DNA of 64,000 bases from Doris montereyensis (lineage: Eukaryota; Mollusca; Gastropoda; Nudibranchia; Dorididae): contig JAXRKP010000064.1 of NCBI GenBank assembly GCA_037039925.1, positions 125,001 through 189,000 of the forward strand. Direction: 5' to 3'. The notes below the pieces were generated by a model. That model saw only the letters and a list, made by a program, of their open reading frames with translations. It was not told the DNA's origin and searched no databases. Shown one piece after another: positions 20,877 to 32,596 of the stretch (position 1 is its first letter; each line of letters opens with the position of its first letter). The translations under genes were made by a program, and so were the position numbers.

Positions 20877-21400
20877 TAGTGGGGGGAAACTACATTTCGA
20901 GAAAATGCAAAGAAATCAAAAGAAAATAACATAAAAAAGACGCTTCAGACGGGTTGCCCTTCTTGTAGCAGCCCCCTTACTCTTTCGGCATTTTCTGTTA
21001 CTAATGTAAAGAATATTGTAAATCTAGGTTTGGATGTGAACTGTTGTGAAAACAGGGTTTTTCTTATTCCTCTATTCCTATACTTGTGCGCGTGTTTACA
21101 AACACATCGACTAGTAACGCTTGACCTCCACCTCTTACGTCAGTCAGTGCTAGGCCAAATCGACGAGCAGCATGTAGATAGCAAGGCAAATACCATGTCG
21201 CCAGATTTAGCAATAGCTGCAGGTTTTCAGTGCCATCTTCTCAGTCAGTGTTAGTGTAATTTACGTCAAAATTTTGGACTGTTTTTACCTTCCTTCGCCT
21301 ACGAAGTATTTTGTAAAAAAAAATAGCTACGTCATATGGACATTTTTCTGCCATGAGCTTGTAGATAAATGATCGTTCTACCTGAATATATAATAAAGAA
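20877..21400 (+). repeat. Dispersed repeat X, copy 1
   Basis: Its reverse complement recurs at 35900-36445. Shared landmarks are ACTACATTTCGAGAAAATGC, GTAGCAGCCCCCTTACTCTT, ATTCCTCTATTCCTATACTT and ATGGACATTTTTCTGCCAT. No coding capacity is seen. Confidence 0.85.
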
Positions 21401-21627
21401 CAAAAAATCGACACTTTGGTCCCAAACTCGCCAATCTAGGTGCCCCTTGATATGTTCAGGTCTAATCACTGAAAATATTTTTGGAGATCAAATAATTTTT
21501 CTACTGTTTTAGACTATACCCATAATATATTCTGTATTTGTTCAAATACTTTGTAGAATTTATGGAGCTCTGACCTAGAAGCCTGTTGTGATTACAGGGT
21601 CAACCTTAGTCCCATTATAGTATGATT

Positions 21628-21629
21628 TC

Positions 21630-21681
<52 letters not shown>

Positions 21682-21690
21682 TATTTATTT
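21628..21690. repeat. (ATT)n microsatellite
   Basis: About 20 ATT units merge into TTTATTTATTT. Confidence 0.95.
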
Positions 21691-21832
21691 CACCATCTCT
21701 ATCTCAGTGCGTTATTTGTTTTACAGCTGCTGTAACATTTATATACGGTACCACTCTGCAATTGCAATACAATGTATACATGCCATTTACACGTATGTCA
21801 TGTAGTTTGTTATATATTATTTTATATACGTC

Positions 21833-22049
<217 letters not shown>

Positions 22050-22050
<1 letters not shown>

Positions 22051-23415
22051 GGATTTTGTATCCTGGCAATGAATATGGGGTCACTTTGACTTAAGGTCAA
22101 AGTTAAGGTAAGCATCTCTCCCGTCACTCCCACTACATCAGATGACTGAAGGGGATGGTTGCAGAGCTTGATATGAAGTAGATGTAGGGTTAAGATCTTT
22201 GACATTATTTTTTATGGAAAATACATACTTTTTTAATGAGAAAAAAGAATATTAACACCTGTATTAGACTGTATATTGTATGTCTCTTAACATTTCTATT
22301 GACTTGCTTTTACTTTGTATACTTGAGATAAAATATATGGACTTACAAAGTTACATTGAAAATTGAATTGAATAGTTCATAGATGGAAAATGAGCAAAAT
22401 AAAAAGTCGTCGCAGATGCTTTCGTGCCATCCAAGGAATGTGGCACAATTTTACAATTTACAATGAATAATTAGGTTACGCTGAATACTCTGATTCAAAT
22501 TAAATCAGATGGGTCAAAGATAATAACGTAACATTTAAGAAATGTACAGATATTTCACTTGTTGATTGTTGTTCCCAGCACTTGAAATCTAAGCGTTTCC
22601 CTTATATTATATTATATATAATGTAAGATTATAAGAAAATCAAAGTTTTACTCTTTCCTTGTTTATGAATACATTAGTTATATTGTTATATTATAACATA
22701 TTTATATTCATAATAGAAAGTACATGTTACATTTACATGTATTATCATTATTATTTTACTTAACAAATATTGGAGAATTTAGCTATGGAATAAATACCAT
22801 TTCTCATTGTGATCTTATTTTTATTTGTCTCTCTGGGGGAAAAAACTTCTTCATAAATTCCTTGATTTTTGCAACTTGAAAATGACCACTTCATTTGCAT
22901 GCTTTAGATAGCGGCCTTGAAAGCACTTTACTTTTAATTTTAAACGTTTTTCTGCTCATTGTATTGTGATAGAAGGAATAAATAATTACATTTTTTGTTG
23001 ATGTTGTTTCTTTTGTGTATGTGTGTGTGTGTGTATATTCATGATGAAATGAATTTCTTCAGCTCTGTGCAATAATATCATTATGTGTTACTAGGAGTAC
23101 AAGTGTTACATTAGTTACAAGGTAAAGCTGAATCTGTTAGTGTTGCAGTGTAGAGTGGAATCTGTTAGTGTTGCAATGTATGACATGATGCTTCGTTTCG
23201 ATATATATATCAAAATGCTAATTATCCTTAGTAAACTAAGTCCCATACCTAGAGTTGAGCTGAGGGTAACCAGGAGTAGATAATAAGTTTTGATTTTTCT
23301 AGGCGTAATGTGGTAGTCTGCCCTTGCTTTCCACACCGCCTTTTACTTGTACTGAGTCTGACTGAATATATATATACCTAACTACACATTTTATTTTGCT
23401 GCTTGGGTCGACAGG
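22050..23415. other. No gene seen; AT-rich
   Basis: Contains a short (GT)n at about 23018 and a 28-bp local duplication around TGAATCTGTTAGTGTTGCA (about 23130 and 23160). No coding signal. Confidence 0.35.
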
Positions 23416-23419
23416 CAGA

Positions 23420-23700
23420 AAAATTTAATTGAGATTGAGATGGGAATTGAACTCAGTCCTCCTGGGTGAAAGTCAGATGCTTTACCGACTGGGTCTTCAG
23501 GAAGCCTGAGTTCGATTCGCAGTCCGGGAAATTTGATCTTTTAGCCCTCCTGTTGACCGAGCAGCGAAATGGATGGCTAAGTCTATTCAGACTCGGTGAA
23601 AGGAAAGATGGCGCAATACGTTATGTAGTGCATCATGCATGCTTAGAAACATTAGGACTTTACTCCTGACTTTTCTTAGGTCAACTCTGTCTGAGTATGG
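23420..23700 (+). mobile_element. tRNA-derived SINE, family C
   Basis: GAGTTCGATTCGCAGTC is the B-box region. The body has CTCCTGTTGACCGAGCAGCG, TCTATTCAGACTCGGTGAAA and GCATGCTTAGAAACATTAGG. The 3' end is CTGTCTGAGTATGG. Copies lie at 47555 and 62050, where the same tail has expanded into arrays. Confidence 0.85.
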
Positions 23701-24137
23701 AAACTTTATTTACATCATAGACCTACTTTATCAATGTTACATTACTTTAAAAAAAAACACATATTTGTTTTTATCATACGTGTCATAAAAGAATGTGTCA
23801 GAGTTAAAATGAATTTTCATTTTTGTGTTTCTTTCTTAAAATGTTCGTCTATCTCTGTGTCTTGTGAGATGAGTGGTTGACCGGTGCTGTGCTAGTAGAT
23901 GTAGGTCTTAGTTTTACTTTGACTGTATTTCTTTCGCTTATTCACATGTACATATCTTTTATCTTGCTGTTCCCTCTTCGTTCTTCTTCCTCATAATAAT
24001 AGCTGACCAACTCAATTCTTGAGTATAGTATTACTGTCAGCGCACGTATTTTTGTTTCATTTAAATTGAACCCAAAGCTGTTAAATCCCATTTTAATTTT
24101 AAAGGGATGTGAAAAAAGGAGCAATAAGCTTCAGTAT

Positions 24138-24460
24138 CAGTGGGAGGCTTGGTAGTCCAGAGGCAAAATGTCGGTCTTGTCTCAAACAAAAGGTAGTGGG
24201 TTCGAACCCCGCCAATGTTTGAAATATTTTTCGAGTTTTTTGGGGGGAGTAAAATCTACCCCCTGGTCCAGGCAGGTGGATCGACACCTAGTCCCATCGG
24301 AGATGGATGATAAAAGGAGGTCCCGTGTGCAGATCACAACACTCTGTGAACGTTAAACATCCCTTGGCTGTTTACAGGGCAGTGGGGCAAAATTAAAAAT
24401 CCTACCAAAAACCCTCGAGATCACCTTAGTTGTGGTAGTGGGTAAATCAAAATCACTCAG
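24138..24460 (+). mobile_element. SINE, family B
   Basis: GGTAGTCCAGAGGC, GGGTTCGAACCCC, TACCCCCTGGTCCAG, CATCGGAGATGGATGATAAA and CACCTTAGTTGTGGT follow the order seen at 20437. It ends next to the 24490 array. Confidence 0.9.
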
Positions 24461-24489
24461 TATCAGTTTTATATCCAACTGTCTAGAAA

Positions 24490-26165
24490 GCTCTGTACTG
24501 TTAGGGGATTGCTGATCCTGTTTAATCCAATCCTGTCTAATGCGACCCACCGGGATCATGTCGAATGAGACTGAATGTGACCCACCAGAATCCTGTTGAA
24601 TGTGACTGAATGCGACCCACCGGGATCCTGTCGGCGACCCACCGGGATCCTGCCTAATGTGACTGAATGCGACCTACCGGGATCCTGCTTAATGTGACTG
24701 AATGCGACCCACTGGGATCCTGCTTAATGTGACTGAATGCGACCCACCGGGATCCTGTTTAATGTGACTGAATGTGACCCACTGGGATCCTGCTTAATGT
24801 GACTGAATGCGACCCACCGGGATCCTGCTTAATGTGACTGAATGCGACCCACCGGGATCCTGCCTAATGTGACTGAATGCGACCCACCGGGATTCTGCTT
24901 AATGTGACTGAATGCGACCCACTGAGATCCTGCTTAATATGACTGAAGGCGACCCACCGGGATCCTGCCTAATGTGACTGAATGCGACCCACCAGGATCC
25001 TGCCTAATGTGACTGAATGCGACCCACTGGGATCCTGCCTAATGTGACTGAATGTGACCCACGGGATCCTGCCAAATGTGACTGAATATGCGACCCACCG
25101 GGATCCTGTCTAATGTGTCTGAATGCGACCCACCGGAATCCTGTTTAACAAGACTGAACAACCGGGATCCTGAATGCGACCCACTACGGTCTTGTCTAAT
25201 GCGACCCACCGGGATCCTGTCTAATGCGACCCACTAGGGTCCTGCCTAATGCGACCCACTAGGATCCTGTGCGACCCACTGTCCTTCCTAATACGACCCA
25301 CTAGGATCCTGTCTAATGCGACCCACTAGGGTCCTTGTCTAATGCGACCCACTAGGATCCTGTCTAATGCGACCCACTAGGGTCTTGTCTAATGCGACCC
25401 ACTAGGGTCCTGTCTAATGCGGCCCACTAGGGTCTTGTCTAATGCGACCCACTAGGGTCCTGCCTAATGCGACCCACTACGGTCTTATCTTATGCAACCC
25501 ACTAGGATCATGTCTAATGCGACCCACTGGAATCCTGTCTACTAATGCAACCCATCAGAATCCTGTCTAATTCTAATGCAACCCATCAGAATCCCGTCTA
25601 ATGCGACCCATCAGAATCCTGTCTACTAATGCGACCCATCAGAATCCTGTCTAATGCGACCCATCAGAATCCTGTCTACTAATGCGACCCATCAGAATCC
25701 TGTCTAATGCGACCCATCAGAATCCTGTCTAATGCGACCCATCGGCATCCTGTCTAATGCGACCCATCGACATCCTAATGCGACCCATTGGCATCCTGTC
25801 TAATGCGACCCATCAGAATCCTGTCTAATGCGACCCATCGGCATCCTGTCTAGTGCGGCATCCTGTCTAGTGTCTAGTGCCCATCGGCATCCTGTTAAAT
25901 GTGACGCCATCGGTCCGAGTCCACTGGGACCCTGTCTAGTGCCCATCGCACCCTAGTGTCGTGGGTCTGTCAAGTGCCCAGCATCCACCGGGATCCACTT
26001 GAATGCGACCCACCGAGTCCAAGCCACCGGGATCCTTTTGAATGCGACCCACCGAGATCCTGTTGAATGCGACCCACCGAGATCCTGTTGAATGCAACCC
26101 ACCGGGATCCTGTTGAATGCGACCAACCGGGATCCTGTTGAATGCGACCCACCGGGATCCTGCCT
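24490..26165 (+). repeat. GGATCC-rich minisatellite, two nested unit types
   Basis: The left half has ~35-bp units with GCGACCCACCGGGATCCTG plus TAATGTGACTGAA. From about 25190 the TGTGACTGAA part is lost and ~25-bp units with TGTCTAATGCGACCCA dominate. From about 25990 units with ATCCTGTTGAATGCGACCCA finish the array. The series shows successive waves of homogenised variants. Frames are open by chance. Confidence 0.97.
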
Positions 26166-26384
26166 ATAAGTATAATGCCATTGATACCTTTTCAAATTAA
26201 AAAACAAACTCTGACTGCAAAAACTAATTTGGTCCATAATATAATAGGCCAATGCCAGAGAACATTGATAATTTAGCCTGAATTAACTCCCTTTAACTTA
26301 AGAAAGTCGTTTTCTATCCACCTACCTGAACCAGGGAGTATGGAGTTTACTCGAAAAAAAAACCTCAAGAAAATTTTGTAATCA

Positions 26385-26635
26385 TCGGGACTTTTTTTAG
26401 GCTGATTGGCTGACACTATCTATCCCCCTGGTCCAGGCAGGTGGTTCGACACCTAGTCCCATCAGAGTCGGACAAAAAAAAGGAGGTCTTGTGTGCAGAT
26501 TACAACACTCTGTGCACGTTAAAGATCCCTGGGCTGTTTACAGGACAGTCCGGGCAAAATTAAAATTCCTACCAAAAACCCTGAGATCACCTTAGTTGTG
26601 GATGTGGGTAAAATCACATCAAATCAAAACTATGA
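26385..26635 (+). mobile_element. SINE, family B, 3' part
   Basis: Begins at TATCCCCCTGGTCCAGGCAG and runs through ACAACACTCTGTGCACGTTA to CACCTTAGTTGTGGATGTGG and an AAATC tail. The tRNA-like head is absent. Confidence 0.85.
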
Positions 26636-26639
26636 AACA

Positions 26640-27120
26640 GTCATATACTATACGATTGTAATGACAAAACCAACAAAAAGCATATTTGCACATTGACATT
26701 GATTTTAATATAATTTAGGGACATTGATGCAAAATATTATAAATACAATATAACATTGTAACATATAAAAATGTTTTTATTTAAATTGTTATTTATACAT
26801 GTCGTCACATGTTATAAAATTACAACATTGAATAACGGTTGGTAAATTTGAAAAAAAAGCTAAAAATGAAGCATTTTCAATGTTAATGTAATTGTTAATC
26901 TACACTTCAATACAATATGAAATACAAACATTTCAAATAAGACAATTTTATTATAAATAAATTATTCTTCACACACAAACAGCTTACACACATTTACACA
27001 TTACGAGATCAAAACATGTATAATAACATAACAACAAAAAGAACTAACATTTTTCTAATACATCTAAACGTAATTATTGCAATGGATAATATTCAATCAA
27101 AAGCGCGGTGATGATAATGA
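26640..27120. other. No gene seen; very AT-rich
   Basis: No open frame and no repeat structure beyond A/T runs. Confidence 0.4.
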
Positions 27121-27124
27121 AACT

Positions 27125-27310
27125 ATATGCAGGTTTTTACTCCCAAGCTAGTGCTTGTACCCATTTTGCACCTGGGTAGAGTGGAGAAAATGCATGTTAT
27201 GTCATGTGTCTTTCCCAAGGAACACAACGACAGACTTGGCTTTGCTAGGATTCAAACTCGAGACCTCATGATCCCCAGTCCAGTGGCCTGACTGATTGGC
27301 AACCGACGTG
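27125..27310 (-). mobile_element. SINE, family A, minus strand
   Basis: The reverse complement shows the family order: GATCATGAGGTCTCGAG head region, GAATCCTAGCAAAGCC, GTTCCTTGGGAAAGACAC, CCAGGTGCAAAATGGGTACA. A family D tail fragment (GACATGCCCCTTGCCT, plus strand) follows at about 27330. Confidence 0.8.
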
Positions 27311-27597
27311 TCATTTCCTTCGCTTTCGACATGCCCCTTGCCTCTTTGTCTATTTTCACAGTAATATTGTAGGCAGTTGGCAGGCCCTACTGGTAGGTCC
27401 TACTCTTCAGATAACATGGGTAGAATACAAATACAGTTACATAAAACAATACATTTATTGCACATTTACCCAAACCATCTCTTCATCTTGTTCCTCTTCA
27501 CCTTTGACCTCAATAATATCAACAGTATCGTACACACACACACATATATATCCATATATATTAGTAATAGATGACTCAAGACAACATTTCTTCAACG

Positions 27598-27670
27598 TGT
27601 TGAGCAGAACCACGACCTCTTGGTTGAGAGGCCGACATCTGGCCTCTGAACTACCAAATCCCCCTAAGTA
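27598..27670 (-). mobile_element. SINE, family B, head only, minus strand
   Basis: The reverse complement reads GGTAGTTCAGAGGCCAG, then TCGGCCTCTCAACCAAGAGG. This matches the first ~70 bp of the copy at 20437. Confidence 0.65.
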
Positions 27671-27692
27671 GGAACAATTAATAAAAGCTACC

Positions 27693-28120
27693 AACTACAG
27701 TTGTCGCTGGATAAAACACACTTCACAAAAGCACACTCTGCTTAAACACATGCCTACATCTGCTGACCGAATGTTTACATGTATAATAAAATAAGTGTTC
27801 CCATAAACACGGTATACATAAAAATAAAAACACACTTTTTCCTACCCCCAAAGGGCATGTTTTTATCTAGCGACTACTGTACCATCACCGCTAAATAGCC
27901 ATAGTTAGATGAGCTTGGAAAATCCAAATATATGCTTAAGGGGAGTACAAAGAGCTTAGATTAGAACTACAGTAGTCGCTGGATAAAACCACACTTCATA
28001 AAAGTATTAAAAGCACACTCTGCTTAAACACACGCCTACATCTGCTGACCGAATTGTTTACGTGTATACATGTAATAAAATAAGTGTTCCCTTAAACACA
28101 CGGTATGTATAAAGCACGCT
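27693..28120. repeat. Spaced direct duplication, ~125 bp
   Basis: GTCGCTGGATAAAAC, GCACACTCTGCTTAAACACA and CCTACATCTGCTGACCGAAT occur in order at about 27700-27815 and again at about 27972-28100. About 150 bp of different sequence separates the copies. Confidence 0.85.
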
Positions 28121-28289
28121 TCACAGAGAAATATCTCTGCAAATTCCAAAACGAAATCCCAAGTGCACATTGGAGTTATAGACGAATCACTGTCCATCCC
28201 TGTGTTTTGTTTTATGAATGTCCAGAAGGTTGTGGCAAAAGAATAACTGAGTACTGAGTATCTAGTTTTCTTGTCCAATGACTTAAAGC

Positions 28290-29570
28290 ATGATTCTTTT
28301 TTTGCCCGTCATATGTACCGTACTTGATTCTTGTGTCAATCATTTGAAATCTAAATCTGTGTCACACCTCAATCATGTTTTCAGTGACGGCAGTGGAAGT
28401 CAATATAAAAAAGGTAAAATACCCTTTCACTTTCACCAACTCAGTGAGCTGCAGCTCTCAAGTACCCAGAGGTTCACATCACAAGACACTATTTTGGATC
28501 GAACCATGGGAAGTCACTATGTGATTAGAACCATGGGAAATCACTACAAAAAAAATTGTGCTAACTGCCACCCAGGACTAACTCTGCCAAAGAAGTGCTT
28601 TCTTTTTGTCAGAAGATGTTAATTTTGAATGATGAGAGTCATTCCTTGAATCGCTCTTTTGTTCTTGTGGACAGCAATGAAGTTGAGAGGTCCAAACTTA
28701 GTGAGGTTGTGCAAGGCACTTCAATTCATGTATAATGCCAACCAGGGAACTAGATGTTTTGTGAAGTAGGCAAGTAATTTGTCTTGTTTTACTAAGTATG
28801 TCTGATTGGCTCCTTCTGGTGAATTCAAATGAGTTGCTGTTGACAAAAGAATAAAGCCTGTACCTCAAATCGTAAAAGTAAAAGGGTTGCTGTCTCTCAT
28901 GTTTCTCCTCATCAGTGGCTAACTCTGTCTTGAATGATACAAATGATCAGACTGAAATGTATTTTTCAGCTGAGACTGAGAGTTTGATCAATGAAATAGC
29001 TGTTACTGTTCCTGTTTGTGATTCCATCATCTTCTGACTAACTCTGGCTAAATGTTGCCCATTGTGACGTTATTTATGATCCATATGTGCCTTCTCTAGT
29101 TGAATCTTCATTTCGAGCTTAAGATCAATATTATTTGATCATGTTCAAACTGATGGCTTCTTGTCAGATTTTTTCTGTGAACTGTGCATGATTATTGAAC
29201 CTATGCTACTTCTACATCCTCTTCCAGAGATAACTCCAAAGTCTGTTTTAGATGTTGGCGGAGCTGTTGATAGTATAGCTTATACTCTTATAGTTTGGTT
29301 CCTGAGGAAATTAATTAAGGAATCACTTTTTCCAGTGTTGGCTGTTGTAGATGGCAACTGTGTTCCTAGATCAATAAGTCTTCTCATATTTGGTGATCAG
29401 GATCATCATCAAGAAGTCAGGTCTCGGATTGGTTTTGAATTGGCAATCAATTTCCCTCATTATAACAATGTCTCTTCTGATGAAGTTAATGCTAATGATT
29501 TGAGAGCTATTTCAGAAGCATCTCATTTTTTTTAATGGAAATGTGAGTAAAACTGAAACATATGAAATGG
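28290..29570 (+). pseudogene. OTU-like domain pseudogene, probably transposon-derived
   Basis: The best open part, 29161-29535, contains LAVVDGNCVPRSISLLIFGD followed by HHQEVRSRIGFELAINF. The Asp-Gly-Asn-Cys core and the later arrangement fit the catalytic loop of OTU-type cysteine proteases; the matching C-terminal histidine is not visible. Upstream, interrupted frames (about 28900-29160) seem to continue the same protein with stops (for example FSAETESLINEIAVTVPVCD). OTU domains of this type are common in animal transposons and retroelements, and I infer that origin. It may also be the relic of a host gene. Confidence 0.5.
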
Positions 29571-30050
29571 AAGTTTTGAATGTCTGCAAGATGAACACAT
29601 TCATGGGTAATGGGTATATACTATATGCCAGCTCATGGCAGCTTGTAATGCTTTTAGCATACATTACCAATAATGTCAGTACATCCTTCCACTTCCATTA
29701 AGTTCCATGGGTCTGACGAGTCATGTCATGTTACTTAATCGTTCTTTCTGTCCAAAAAACCTTCCACCAGGGGATCAAAAACTATTTATTTTGGTCATCC
29801 TCAAGATCTGACATGTCAGAGGAGTACTGGACAGCAAATCATGTTGTTCCCCTTTTGCCTTTCTCTTCTCATTCTGATAATTCCATATTTTGAACTTAGA
29901 TTAGTAAGATAACTATTTTAGATGGATAGTTGGACTTTGATTTCACCATCAATTTACAGTAACTACAGTGTTTGTTTGTTTAGGATTTCAATTTGTTTTA
30001 CCAATTTGCACATTGTACGTTCAGTCTGATTTTCTTGTTTAAAATACCTT
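29570..30050. other. Probable continuation of the OTU-like relic; no intact frame
   Basis: Broken translations continue to about 29900 without a motif I recognise. Confidence 0.3.
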
Positions 30051-30159
30051 TAGAGTTTGCCTCGCCATTGATCCCTACTTAGAAGAACCCAGCAACTTGT
30101 GTACACACAGGGCGGTGGAAAATCTTGGGTTGGATCATAGTCATAGTGTGATAGATTCG

Positions 30160-30300
30160 TTGTGACAGGCCCCACATTGGGTACCAATGGGAAAGAATAT
30201 ATGCAATAGTACATTATATTATTTATATGGCCCCAATGTGGGCGCTTTACGTAAACGAGCCAATCCACTCTGGGCGCCAATGTCACACGTTCACATTTTT
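30160..30300 (-). mobile_element. Possible LTR edge and primer-binding-like site
   Basis: On the minus strand TGTGACATTGGCGCCCAGAG reads as an LTR ending in CA followed by TGGCGCCCAGAGTGGA, which resembles a tRNA-primer-binding site. TGTGACAGGCCCCACATTGG (30161) and GGCCCCAATGTGGGCGC (30232) form an inverted pair nearby. No gag or pol remains is seen, so this is tentative. Confidence 0.3.
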
Positions 30301-31105
30301 TAACAACAAGCCTCTCTCACTCTACATTCCCACAAATACAGCTGTCTAATAATAATAGTGAGGAAGACAGGTGACTTGTACGGTTCGAGTTTCAACAATG
30401 ATTTTTATTAATAACATATTTAATTGTCCCACTGTCTGTATCAAACTGAACAATTTCTTACTGTCGATTTAACAATACCGTACCGTCTCCCCTGGACAAT
30501 TCTCAAACACATATCTCACCACCAGATGCACACAGCAAGAAGAGAGTGAGCAAGTCAATAACCAGATTATATATAGTAGATCAGAAGGACATGTGGGGGT
30601 GTTATAGTCCAAGTCCAAGCTGATTGACTCAAAAAGACATTATATTCTTCCCTAGCAACAGTTCAATGACAACGAAAGTGGGGATAAAGTTAAAACTGAT
30701 AGGCTTAAACATAACATTCGTCGTTAGCAACAGTTTCACGAGGAGGACTGGCGAGGTGTGGGGAGCGGGGGTCGACAGTGAGGGCTCAAAATGATCAAAA
30801 CATAAACAATAAAAGAGGTGAAATTTGTCAATGTTGCTCTTCAGTCATGCCAAACTTTGAATAAAAAGATTTGACTTTATAATTGCTGTGTTTATCGAAT
30901 CATTCAGACAGACTGTGAGAGTGACAGAGAGAAAGAGATTACTAATTAGTATAGTATTAGTTAGTTGACTCTAGAGCTAGCTTCTCTATCGAGGACTGGG
31001 CAATGCCGTCTACACTAAGAAGGCCGTGACAGTGACACTGACAGTACAGAGAGAAATAGATTATTACTATTAGTTGACTCTATTAGATCTAGATGCCATC
31101 TACTG
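30300..31105. other. No gene seen
   Basis: Two imperfect copies of a block with ACAGAGAGAAA.AGATTA and ATTAGTTGACTCTA occur at about 30925-30975 and 31045-31090. Confidence 0.35.
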
Positions 31106-31108
31106 TGT

Positions 31109-31506
31109 ATACCACTACAGTGACTGAAACAAGGACTTGTCAACTTTCCCTATAATTATTTCTGTATTTTTTCACGACATGTGAAAATAACGGCTGTGCA
31201 TTTAACAGCATACCAAAATAATAATGTTCTGCCTGTTTAACTTGTGGTTTTGGAAGAATGTCCAGAATACCTAACCTCGGCATATGATTATTAATATGAT
31301 TACTCATTTCACTTTTGTGAATGCTCTTCTTTCTGTTCGTTGTCACATAAATAATATCATGAGCAACACCGAATTCTCAAAACCCTTAATTATTTTTCAC
31401 GTAAGGAGGGACTTTTAATGTTTTGGTAACACAGTACTTGTGCATGACATAATTCTAAGGAGAGTTGACAAGTCCTTGTTTCACAGTTTCAGTCACTGTA
31501 GTGATA
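31109..31506. mobile_element. Short terminal-inverted-repeat element (MITE-like)
   Basis: The left end CACTACAGTGACTGAAACAA continues into GGACTTGTCAACT. The right end is its reverse complement, AGTTGACAAGTCC then TTGTTTCACAGTTTCAGTCA and CTGTAGTG, with a 4-base insertion. About 400 bp in total, AT-rich and noncoding. The ends begin CACTA, as in CACTA-type DNA transposons, but target-site duplications are ambiguous. Confidence 0.6.
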
Positions 31507-31509
31507 TAC

Positions 31510-32590
31510 ATGTACATAAGAAGTGTATCACAAGAGAAAGTGTCTCTTCTGACATGTGAGAACATTAGTCATGTCTAAAATGTCCTCTAAAATGTTTAAA
31601 ACTGGTCACACCTGGTAAAAATAACGTCACGTCTTAGACAATAAACATTCATTGTCAATTCTGCAACCTGGTCCGAAAAAAACATGAGTGAGACTAGTGA
31701 GAGGATTTTCTGCTGTCATGCATCAGAAGTGACACCACAGATTACTTTTGGGCAAATGTACCCCTGTCGCAAAACCATGGCTCCAATTATCTTTTCCATC
31801 ATGAAAATATGAGATTGGTAATGGTACCTCTAGGTTATCACAAGCTCAGTTTTGCAAATATTTAAGACATTTTTTATTTTTGTCTACTTTTAATCCCCTT
31901 TTGAGCTGGGCTCATATTATATACATCCCCCAGTCTAAGATTAAGATAGATTTGGTTTCTCTCAATTTCTGTTTTTGTACTATTTATTTATGAGGCTTAG
32001 ATTCAGGCAATCTTTTAGAATAATCATGTAGATCAAGATCTAGAATTAAGTTCCTAGTAAAGTGCTAGATCTGTCTAGAGTTAGATGCGGTTTTGCTGAA
32101 TTAAGATTTAGATGTAGATCGGGATCTAGATTTGAACATTTTGAAAACTAGATCTATCTAGACCGACAAGTAGACATTGAGATTTGAGTCTTAAGTTTAC
32201 ACTCGATATGTAACAATATTCAACACTTTGATGGTTATTAATATTATTAGACCAAGAAAACTGAGGGAATCAGTCGATGACAATTTTGGCTTATGTCAAG
32301 AAAAGCAGTTTGTCACTGTTGCTACTCAAGGAACCCTACCCTCACACAGGAGTCTACTAAAAATATTATACATGTATTATCAGGTTTTTCCAACTTAACC
32401 CATTCAGTCCCAAACCATCCCCCACCTAATACTAATACCCTGAATTCCCAACTAAAGGGAAGTAACTCCGTATGACTGATGACTTGCTTTGAATAAAAAT
32501 TCACTAAAAACATAAATATTGAATTTTTTGTATAGAACTAAGTGTAAAGTGTTCAGAAATGATTGTTCTTACTGTGGTTAACATTCATTA
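31510..32590. other. No gene seen; AGATCTAGAT-rich
   Basis: A dense cluster of TCTAGATC words lies at about 32030-32165. No coding signal; this is the region downstream of the zinc-finger gene. Confidence 0.4.
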
Positions 32591-32596
32591 ACAGAT

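Noticed and set aside
24490..26165. Possible CRISPR array
   Set aside because: Units are contiguous without unique spacers, the sequence is animal nuclear DNA, and variants are graded along the array.
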